Below are positions 55,813 to 64,000 of a DNA stretch of 64,000 bases, in pieces (position 1 is the stretch's first letter; every line of letters starts with the position of its first letter). A program made the translations under genes and the position numbers. The DNA is taken from contig CM035423.1 in the NCBI GenBank assembly GCA_020310875.1, positions 128,829,138-128,893,137 on the forward strand. Reading direction: 5' to 3'. A model generated the notes under the pieces. The model was not told the origin of the DNA. It did no database searches and saw only the letters and a list, made by a program, of their open reading frames with translations. Origin of the DNA: Ceratopteris richardii. Its lineage: Eukaryota; Streptophyta; Polypodiopsida; Polypodiales; Pteridaceae.

Positions 55813-56853
55813 TATGTGTGTATGCATGCATGCATATGCATGAATATGCATCTATGTATGTAATATGTATGTGAGTATGTAATATGCATGTATTTATGTA
55901 ATATATGCATGTGTGTATGTAATATTGTATGTGTATGTATGTGTGTGTACGTATGTGTGTGAATGTATGTATGCATATGTTTGTGTATGCATATGTTTGT
56001 GTATGCATATGTGTGTGTATGTATGTATGCATATGCATGCATGTATGCATATGTGTGCATATGTATATGCATGTGTGTAGGTAATATGTATGTGAGTGTG
56101 TATGTATATATGTGAGTGTGTGTGTGTATGTATGTGAGTGTGTATGTATATGTGTGTATGCATGCATGCATATGCATGAATATGCATCTGTGTATGTAAT
56201 ATGTATGTGAATATGTAATATGCATGTGTGTATGTAATATATGCATGTGTATGTAATATTGTATGTGTATGTATATGTGTATGTATATATGTGTACGTAT
56301 GTGTGTGAATGTGTGTGGATGTGTGTGAATGTGTGTGTATGGTTGAATGTGTGTGTATGTATGTGTGTATGTATGTGTGTATGTATGTGTGTATGTATGT
56401 GTGTATGTATGTGTGTGTATGTCTGTGTGTGTATGTATGTGTGTGAACATATGTGTGTGTATGTATGTGTGTGAATGTATATATGCATATGTTTGTCTCT
56501 GTATATGTATATGTGTATGTATGTGTGTATACGTATGTTTGTGAATGTATGTATGCATATGTTTGTGTATGTATATGTGTATGTATGTGTGTGTACATAT
56601 GTGTGTGAATGTATGTATGCATATGTATGTGTATGCATGTGTGTATGTGTGTGTGTATGTATGCATGTGTGTGTATGTATGCATACATATACATGAGTAT
56701 GTGTGTGTATGTATCTCTATCTCTCTCTCTTTCTCTCTCTTTCTCTCTCTTTGTCTATCTATCTTTCTCTCTCTCCATCTCTCTCTCTCTCTTTCATCTC
56801 TCTCTCTTTCTCTCTCTCTTTAATCTCTCTCTCTCTCTTTCATCTCTCTCTCT

Positions 56854-56884
<31 letters not shown>

Positions 56885-56885
56885 C
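55813..56885. repeat. Long TATG/TG microsatellite followed by (CT)n
   Basis: About 900 bp of TGTATGTATGTG-type repeat, then a CT array (56,716-56,885) reaching the LTR of element E. All three frames stay open on both strands (Tyr/Val/Cys or His/Thr/Tyr repeats), which is an artefact of a 2/4-bp period. It is the right half of the array that starts left of 44,578. Confidence 0.95.
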
Positions 56886-57116
56886 TGTTGGAGATAGACG
56901 TCTGCGGAAGCACGCGAACAGCACAAGGAAGAAGAAGAAGCTTGGAGCACAAACACACAATACTGAATGTATTACTAGAGAATGTACAAAGATTAGTAGC
57001 CCATTAGGGCAATAGGCGTATATACAAGCCGGGGGAAAAAAACCTCCTAAAGAGGGAAAAAAGTGCCCCGACGGTCCTAGAGTGTTCACACACATCACTA
57101 TCTAAATATATCAACA
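56886..57116 (-). repeat. 3' LTR of element E
   Basis: By eye only about four mismatches separate it from D's LTR at 33,838-34,068, and slightly more from F's. It abuts (CT)n, that is (GA)n on its own strand. Confidence 0.9.
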
Positions 57117-57190
57117 AATCCCCCTTGGGAGTGATGCGGTGAACAAGGAGCTGGCACTCATGTATAAGGAAGTGCCAAGCTATGTGGAAA

Positions 57191-59119
57191 TCACTCCACA
57201 AAAGGAAGTAAGCCCAAAGCTTTGCGGAAAGCTTCAAACTTCTCCCTAGGCAGAGCCTTTGTGAAAAGGTCTACAATGTTCTCCTGCGTGGGCACATATG
57301 CCAAGCTGATCTCCCCAGCAGAGAACCTCTCCCTGACATAGTGATAATGCACCTCAATGTGCTTAGTGCGAGCATGGAACACAGGGTTCCTCGCAACTGC
57401 CAATGCGCTCTGACTGTCAGTGAAGATGGTGGTGGCAGAAGACTGGCCAACACCCAAATCAGCCATAAGGCGTCTGAGCCACACACACTCAACAGTCGCT
57501 GTGAAAGCTGCCCTATACTCAGCCTCACAACTAGAAGTGGCCACAGTAGGATGCTTCTTGCTCAACCAAGATATACATGAGGTGCCAAGCATGAAGCAAA
57601 AACCACTGGTGGACACACGAGTGTCATAGCAACTAGCCCAATCTGAGTCAGAAAAAGCATGCAAATCTGGCGGTAGTGATCCCCCCTTGGGATAAAACAA
57701 CCCAAGTAGCCTAGTACCACTCAAGTAGCGAAAGATGCGCTTAACCGCTCTCCAATGCGTGACTCCTGGGCAATGCATAAACCTGCTCATCTGTGAGACA
57801 GCAAACTGAATATCTGGCCGAGTAATGCATAAGTAAATCAAGCATCCAACAGCCTGGTGATAGAGAACAGCATCAAATGCATCTCCAACATCATGAAGAC
57901 TCAATCGTAAACCTGTCTCCATAGGAGTGGCAATAGGCTTACAGTCTTCAAGGCCAAAACGCTGCAATAATGTGTCAATATATTTCGTTTGACACAAAGC
58001 CATTCCACCATCAACGTGCATAAACTGAATGCCCAAATAGTGATGCAAATGCCCCAAATCAGACATCTCAAATGAGGCATGCAAATCAGCCTTAAAATCA
58101 GCAATATGTGTCTCAATAGGACCAGTGAGCAGCATGTCATCAACATAGACAACAATGATCAGAAGCACATCATTAGCACGTTTAACATATAAGGTGCTTT
58201 CAGTTGGACTGTTCTCAAAACCATGTGCAATCTGATAGGCATGTATCTTCTCATACCAAGCACGTGGTGCTTGCTTTAAACCATATAATGCCTTCTTTAA
58301 CCTGCAAACCTGGTTTTCATGCCCTTTCTGCACAAAGCCACGGGGCTGAAAAACATACACTTCTTCATGCAAGTCACCATTCAGAAATGTTGTTTTAATG
58401 TCCAACTGATGTACATTCCAACCATGATGGGCTGCAAGTGCACAAATGTTTCGAACAGTAGTCATGCGACATGTAGGTGCAAAGGTCTCATCAAAATCAA
58501 TGCCTCTTTCCTGTGCATAACCCTTTGCAACAAGCCTAGCCTTATACCTGTCAACTGTACCATCAGGTTTATGCTTCAGCTTGTATACCCACTTAGTGCC
58601 AATGGCCTTCTTGCTAGGAGGCAAGTCACATAGAGACCATGTACCATTCTTCATTATAGCATCATATTCAGATTGCATATCAGCCATCCAATTTTCTGAA
58701 TTTTGTGCTTCATCAAAAGAAACAGGCTCATTCTCATCACAAAGACTAGATGCAGCCATAACATAGCAATCTGATGCAAAGGAGGCACTATGAGAGCCTA
58801 AACGAGTACGATATGACAAAGGTGCATCTAATTTGCTATCACGCAAAGTCTGCACCAGCCATTTTGGCATAGTTTTTGCCTGCTCAATATCAGCTCTCTC
58901 ATCAACAAGTGCATCATGTAAATCTGCATCAGAAATGGAATGATCTGCATCATCATATGAAACCTGTAAAGGCTGAGAAGTTGCCTCATTAGGACCATCA
59001 CTAGCCTGTCCACCTGTAAAAAGAGGCATCAAAGTATCATACATGTCTTTGGAGCTAACAGATGTCTCCTTAGTACATGAAAGCAATGGCTGAATAGCAT
59101 CTTCCACAAAGACAACATC
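57191..59119 (-). CDS. RT-RNase H portion of copia polyprotein, element E (no internal stop)
   Basis: Uninterrupted frame of about 640 codons from the junction at 59,119 to the stop at 57,191. It includes the pre-RT region (NSENWMADMQSEYDAIMKNG), RT (WVYKLKHKPDGTVDRYKARL; VVYVDDMLLTGP) and RNase H (FSDSDWASCYDTR; SSCEAEYRAAF; IFTDSQSALAV; ending ALGLLPFVE). The open frame continues about 40 codons upstream of 59,119 into unrelated sequence, which is chance. RT motifs are intact, but without integrase, gag and a 5' LTR the copy is not autonomous. Confidence 0.9.
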   Translation of the reverse strand, partial: DVVFVEDAIQPLLSCTKETSVSSKDMYDTLMPLFTGGQASDGPNEATSQPLQVSYDDADHSISDADLHDALVDERADIEQAKTMPKWLVQTLRDSKLDAPLSYRTRLGSHSASFASDCYVMAASSLCDENEPVSFDEAQNSENWMADMQSEYDAIMKNGTWSLCDLPPSKKAIGTKWVYKLKHKPDGTVDRYKARLVAKGYAQERGIDFDETFAPTCRMTTVRNICALAAHHGWNVHQLDIKTTFLNGDLHEEVYVFQPRGFVQKGHENQVCRLKKALYGLKQAPRAWYEKIHAYQIAHGFENSPTESTLYVKRANDVLLIIVVYVDDMLLTGPIETHIADFKADLHASFEMSDLGHLHHYLGIQFMHVDGGMALCQTKYIDTLLQRFGLEDCKPIATPMETGLRLSLHDVGDAFDAVLYHQAVGCLIYLCITRPDIQFAVSQMSRFMHCPGVTHWRAVKRIFRYLSGTRLLGLFYPKGGSLPPDLHAFSDSDWASCYDTRVSTSGFCFMLGTSCISWLSKKHPTVATSSCEAEYRAAFTATVECVWLRRLMADLGVGQSSATTIFTDSQSALAVARNPVFHARTKHIEVHYHYVRERFSAGEISLAYVPTQENIVDLFTKALPREKFEAFRKALGLLPFVE

Positions 59120-60810
59120 CACTGTATGATCTGCGATAATACTTAGTCGAGAAGGTAAAAAATGGAAATCATTGATCAAGTTAAAGGCAACACAAAGAGT
59201 TGAAATATAATATGAATGAGAAGTTTGGGCTTCTAGATACAATGAAGGAGAATAGAGAAACTAAAGCTAGTCACAAAAAAATTGTGTCAAATAAAAGCAA
59301 GAATGTAGTTCCTGATACATAAACAACCATGGACTATAAGGGTGTGGTGTATCACCTTGATTTTTTTCTTCTTTTTTTCTTTAAATAATCATGATAAAAT
59401 AGTCAAAAACAACTTCTGTAATCACAAGAACATAGGATCCATTTACATGTACATCTTCAGAGAAGACATGGAAGAGAAAGCCTACTTATGACTGCCCATG
59501 AAGCTAATTGTCCATTCACCCTTGTGCATTAATGATTCTTTCTTCTCCTAGCCTCCTTGTAAGTTGTTGATTTTTTTTTAGAACAATTTAAGTGCAAACT
59601 TCATGAACTCTGTACTTGAAAAATCTATGCATGGCATGAAGAAGTTAGTGAATAAACTCTACTCCTATTATTGATTCCCATCCGTGCCTCCTAAAATCTA
59701 TTGACATCCATTGATACCATTGATATGTCCCTTGAGGTTGTCCAAAAATAGCAACAGGAAGCCTCCTGACACCCTCCAGCTAGCTCCTTTCCTAAGAGAG
59801 AACTTTCACCCCTCCTTCCAAACCTTTAAGCTTTTCTAATGGTATCTGACTAGCAACTTAACTGTATGTCCAGTAGCTCCTATTTCTTTCTTGAGATTTT
59901 GGTAATAATTTTAGTTTCAAGTGGTATAGCTTTGAGTATAGATAAAATTCTATGTCCAACTTGCATCCAATAGCTTTCTTTCACCCACCTCAGCATCCTA
60001 TTATTGTGCGCACCATAGTACAACTCTGTTCGAGTGGCTCATGGATATGCAAATTTTCAATCCTCTACCTCCATAATTAGGATCTCTTTATATAGAGGGA
60101 AACACTTATTCTTGAAGTTATCGTGGAAGACAAAAGCTTTGCATATTAATTTCTATGTTTTGCTATGGCATATTGGAATTCACGATCATTCAACAAGATT
60201 GTTCTCTTCATGTGAGAATGACCCTTCATGAAAATCAACAGATTCCCTTCACATATGTTTTCATCCTCTATGATCCAAGAGCAACTTAGAACTGTGAACA
60301 AAATATCAAAAACAACATCCCAAAGTTCTTATTCATGGTTTGAGATAAGGATCCTACAGCTATTTGATGGATTTCTAGACCATTTGTGTGCACAAGCCAA
60401 CTACACATTCCCTTTGTTGGAGTTCATGGATTATCCTTCGATTACTATAAGGGTTTGTGTCATCAAAACAAATGAGATCTTCTCTTCATACAGATACACC
60501 TCACTTCAAACAAAATATTCTTCATCAGTTCCCTTTTCTATACATCGATTTCCTTTAGCCTCAGCCTACTATGACATATAGCTATTCTTACTAATAGCTC
60601 TGCTCTATGCATTTTCCAAGGAATCTTTCTTCCAATCCAAGAGAGCAGAGTCACCCCCTTTGAATGGTCATTGTCATTGTGCTTAGTGATTACCACGCCT
60701 TCTCGGCCACTAAATATGTTGGGTAAAAAACAACTTTGATGTGCCCAATCATACTTACATGGGTACTAGCTACCAATGCCTCCATTTATCCCATTATGCA
60801 AGCTTTTTAG
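59120..60810. other. Unassigned stretch between elements E and F
   Basis: AT-rich, with no recognised LTR, gene or RNA. Open stretches at 60,034-60,231 and 60,228-60,581 show no domain. A distant LINE-type pol remnant on the minus strand (WVKESYWMQVGHRIL-like reading) crossed my mind but is too weak to call. Confidence 0.4.
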
Positions 60811-60945
60811 TGTTACTGTTAGTGTCCATGTGAAAGGCCAATATGGCCAAAATAACTATGAGACAAAAATAAAGAATGATAAAGAATACTTGAGTGTAAG
60901 TATACAAACTATACCTCCTCCTTGATGGGCATGTTACACAGTATA
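60811..60945 (-). repeat. Rearranged fragment of copia family C
   Basis: 60,811-60,848 matches the first bases of the family C LTR on the plus strand (TGTTACTGTTAGTGTCCATG, TGAAAGGCC). The rest, on the minus strand, matches the internal sequence just before C's 3' LTR (GTGTAACATGCCCATCA; GGAGGTATAGTTTGTATACT). The two are joined in opposite orientation at a palindromic GGCCAATATGGCC. Element F's LTR begins right after it. Confidence 0.7.
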
Positions 60946-61176
60946 TGTTGGAGATAGACGTTTGCGGAAGCACACGAACAGCACAAGGAAGAAGAAGAAG
61001 CTTGGAGGACAAACACACAATATTGAATGTATTACTAGAGAATGTACAAAGATAAGTAGCCCATTAGGGCAATAGGTGTATATACAAGCTGGGGGAAAAA
61101 AAACTCCTAAAGAGGGAAAAAAGTGCCCCGACGGTCCTAGAGTGTTCACACACATCACTACCTAAATATATCAACA
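60946..61176 (-). repeat. 3' LTR of element F
   Basis: 231-bp LTR of the D/E/F family, with several substitutions and a one-base length difference in a G/T run compared with E. The outer flank reads TATAC on the element's strand. Confidence 0.9.
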
Positions 61177-61250
61177 AATCCCCCCTGGGAGTGATGCGGT
61201 GAACAAGGAGCTGGCACTCATGTATAAGGAAGTGCCAAGCTATGTGGAAA

Positions 61251-64000
61251 TCACTCCACAAAAGGAAGTAAGCCCAAAGCTTTGTGGAAAGCTTCAAACT
61301 TCTCCCTAGGCAGAGCCTTTGTGAAAAGGTCTGCAATGTTCTCCTGCGTGGGCACATATGCCAAGCTGATCTCCCCAGCAGAGAACCTCTCCCTGACATA
61401 GTGATAATGCACCTCAATGTGCTTCGTGCGAGCATGGAACACAGGATTCCTCGCAACTGCCAATGCGCTCTGACTGTCAGTGAAGATGGTGGTGGCCGAA
61501 GACTAGCCAACACCCAAATCAGCCATAATGCGTCTGATCCACACACACTCAACAGTCGCTCTGAAAGCTGCCCTATACTCAGCCTCACAACTGGAAGTGG
61601 CCACAATAGGCTGCTTCTTGCTCAACCAAGATATACATGAGGTACCAAGCATGAAGCAAAAACCACTGGTGGACACACGAGTGTCATAACAACCAGCCCA
61701 ATCTGAGTCAGAAAAAGCATGCAAATCTGGCTGTAGTGATCTCCCCTTGGGATAAAACAACCCAAGTAGCCTAGTACCACTCAAGTAGCGAAAGATGCGC
61801 TTAACCGCTTTCCAATGCGTGACTCCTGGGCAATGCATAAATTTGCTCATATGTGAGACAGCAAACTGAATATCTGGCCGAGTAATGCATAAGTAAATCA
61901 AGCATCCAACAGCGTGCTGATAGAGAACAGCATCAAATGCATCTCCAGCATTATGAAGACTCAATCGTAAACTTGTCTCCATAGGAGTGGCAATAGGCTT
62001 ACAGTCTTCAAGGCCAAAACGCTGCAATAATGTGTCAATATATTTCGTTTGACACAAAGCCATTCCACCATCAACGTGCATAAACTGAATGCCCAAATAG
62101 TGATGCAAATGCCCCAAATCAGACATCTCAAATGAGGCATGCAAATCAGCCTTAAAATCAGCAATATGTGTCTCAATAGGACCAGTGAGCAGCATGTCAT
62201 CAACATAGACAACAATGATCAGAAGCACATCATTAGCACGTTTAACATATAAGGTGCTTTCAGTTGGACTGTTCTCAAAACCATGTGCAATTAGATAGGC
62301 ATGTATCTTCTCATACCAAGCACGTGGTGCTTGCTTTAAACCATATAATGCCTTCTTTAACCTGCACACCTGGTTTTCATGCCCTTTCTGCACAAAGCCA
62401 CGGGGCTGAAAAACATACACTTCTTCATGCAAGTCACCATTCAGAAATGTTGTTTTAATCTCCAACTGATGTACATTCCAACCATGATGGGCTGCAAGTG
62501 CACAAATGCTCCGAACAATAGTCATACGGCATGTAGGTGCAAAGGTCTCATCAAAATCAATGCCTCTTTCCTGTGCATAACCCTTTGCAACAAGCCTAGC
62601 CTTATACCTGTCAATTGTACCATCAGGTTTACGCTTCAGCTTGTATACCCACTTAGTGCCAATGGCCTTCTTGCCAGGAGGCAAGTCACATAAAGACCAT
62701 GTACCATTCTTCATTATAACATCATATTCAGATTGCATATCAGCCATCCAATTTTCTGAATTTTGTGCTTCATCAAAAGAAACAGGCTCATTCTCATCAT
62801 AGAGACTAGATGCAGCCATAGCATAGCAATCTGATGCAAAGGAGGCACTATGAGAGCCTGAACGAGTACGATATGACAAAGGTGCATCTAATTTGCTGTC
62901 ATGCAAAGTCTGCACCAGCCATTTTGGCATAGTTTTTGCCTGCTCAATATCAGCTCTCTCATCAACAAGTGCATCATGTAAATCTGCATCAGAAATGGAA
63001 TGATCTGCATCATCATATGAAACCTGCAAAGGCTGAGAAGTTGCCTCATTAAGACCAGCACTAGCCTGTCCACCTGTAAAAAGAAGCATCAAAGTATCAT
63101 ACATGTCTTTGGAGCTAACAGATGTCTCCTTAGTACATGAAAGCAATGGCTGAATAGCATCTTCCACAAAGACAACATCACGGCTAACCAGAATGCGTTT
63201 AGTCTGTGGATGATACAGACATTAGCCTTTACTTTCAGAACTGTACCCACCAAAAATACATTTTACTGCCTTATCATCCAATTTTCTGCGATGTTGTTCA
63301 GGCACTAATGCATATGCCAAACAACCAAAAACACGCAGATGAGCAACAGATGGCTTGCGGTCATGCCAAGCCTCATATGGAGTGATAGACTGCAACGCTT
63401 TAGTGGGCCACCTGTTCAGTACATATGCTGCACACATGACAGCTTCAAGCCAGAAACTATGTGGTAAAGCCTGACTTTTGACCATGCACCTCGCCATTTC
63501 CATGAGTGACCTGTTCTTTCGTTCAGCAACTCCATTCTGTTGAGGTGTATACGGCACTGTACATTGGTGTTTTATCCCACGTTCAGCCAGAAATGCATTA
63601 AAATCTGAAGACATATATTCCCCCCCTCGATCAGAACGGAGGGTGCCCATTTTACATGCTGATAGATTTTTAGCCAAAACCAAAAACTGTTTGAAGCACA
63701 TGAACACTTCGGACTTTGCTTTGAGTGGATATACCCATGCATGCCTGGAAAAATCATCAATGAAAGTCATGAAGTAAAGGTAATTTCCAAAAGAGGGTGT
63801 CTGCATAGGACCACAAACATCACTATGTACAAGTTGCAATTTGTGCGTAGCCCGAACTGAACCATCTTTTGGAAAGGAAGAACGCTGCATTTTGCCCAAA
63901 ATACAGCCTTCACAAACATGTCTCAAGTTTGGGCAAAGAGGACACCATTTCAGATTTCTGTAGGCATAGCAAACTAGCAAAATTTAGATGACCAAAGCGT
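61251..64000 (-). pseudogene. Integrase-RT-RNase H of copia element F
   Basis: From the right edge: HHCC region (FGHLNFASLLC ... VCEGCILGK) with a single-base frame change at about 63,905-63,925; integrase core with all three catalytic residues (VHSDVCGPM; LRSDRGGEY; GVAERKNRS); linker; RT (VVYVDDMLLTGP); RNase H (FSDSDWAGCYDTR; SSCEAEYRAAF; TDSQSALAV) to 61,251. In-frame stops are TAA at about 63,219-63,221 and TAG at 61,500-61,502, where E has CAG. Otherwise it is colinear with E. It should not yield a full polyprotein. Confidence 0.9.

Larger units (their letters stand above)
56886..59119 (-). mobile_element. Copia element E (3' part), same family as D and F
   Basis: 3' LTR 56,886-57,116 (231 bp), polypurine tract AAGGGGGATT (reverse of 57,117-57,126), and the RT-RNase H half of pol up to 59,119. 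There the sequence leaves the family abruptly (ACAACATC then CACTGTATG, against ACAACATC then ACGGCTAAC in F). The integrase, gag and 5' LTR parts are absent from this copy. Confidence 0.9.
60946..64000 (-). mobile_element. Copia element F, 3' part (runs off the right edge)
   Basis: 3' LTR 60,946-61,176, then on the minus strand RNase H, RT, linker and integrase up to the right edge. It aligns with E from 56,886-59,119 at a constant offset of 4,060 bases with no indel visible in pol, and continues where E stops. Its gag and 5' LTR should lie beyond the window. Confidence 0.9.

Noticed and set aside
55697-56823. Long open frames in all phases across 55.7-56.8 kb (His/Thr/Tyr-rich on one strand, Tyr/Val/Cys-rich on the other), up to 313 codons
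   Set aside because: They are translations of a TGTATG/TG microsatellite that contains no stop codon in several frames; no start context, composition or domain supports a gene.
57341-57629. Antisense open frames within E and F pol (also 58,204-58,766 and 61,284-61,640)
   Set aside because: They are on the opposite strand of the well-supported polyprotein and recur in F only because the two copies are alike.
59123-59242. Extra N-terminal residues of the element E frame
   Set aside because: Similarity to element F ends at 59,119; the upstream open codons are unrelated sequence that happens to lack a stop.

Overview
This window looks like intergenic DNA from a large, retrotransposon-rich land-plant nuclear genome. 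The evidence is a spliced plant-type short-chain dehydrogenase/reductase gene with GT-AG introns, several LTR-retrotransposon lineages primed by initiator tRNA-Met (TGGTATCAGAGC-type primer sites), tRNA-derived SINEs, long AT/GA/GT microsatellites and AAACCCTA telomere-like repeats. I cannot name the species. The mix would suit a fern, lycophyte or other large-genome plant, but this is only an inference. I see no prokaryotic genes, CRISPR arrays, rRNA genes or intact tRNA genes.

Layout. 1-2,100: the 5' part of one host gene on the minus strand (three exons, 149 codons; the rest lies beyond the left edge). 2,300-5,560: a cluster of tRNA-derived SINEs. 5,560-14,400: old, decayed repeats, including a Ty3 reverse-transcriptase relic, a polypurine-tract relic and a repeat pair. 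14,401-32,575: a Ty1/copia element ('C') split by other elements: a minus-strand Ty3 element ('H', 16,617-22,292), an internally deleted copia element ('B', about 22,293-24,307) and a Ty3 chromovirus ('G', 25,048-31,270) with a perfect GATAT target duplication. 32,738-33,837: a 576-bp tandem duplication with GA microsatellites. 33,838-35,478: the 5' half of copia family 'D/E/F'. 36,541-38,838: a tandem array of small LTR-like units (TRIM-like). 38,830-42,620: decayed Ty3 gag and reverse-transcriptase relics.

42,655-44,578 is an AT-rich higher-order repeat with telomere-like motifs that runs into a TATG/TG microsatellite. A non-coding LTR element (LARD-like, minus strand, 44,579-55,812, TSD TATGT) sits in that microsatellite. 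A nearly intact copia element ('A', 44,678-50,292, TSD ATACT) sits inside its 3' LTR. The interrupted microsatellite continues to about 56,885. 56,886-59,119 (E) and 60,946 to the right edge (F) are two very similar minus-strand copies of the D family; F abuts a rearranged fragment of family C.

The coding sequences do not form a pathway: apart from the host gene they are retrotransposon gag, protease, integrase, reverse transcriptase and RNase H modules, mostly broken by nonsense changes, frameshifts or nesting. The target-site duplications give a relative order of insertion: microsatellite, then LARD, then A; and C before G.
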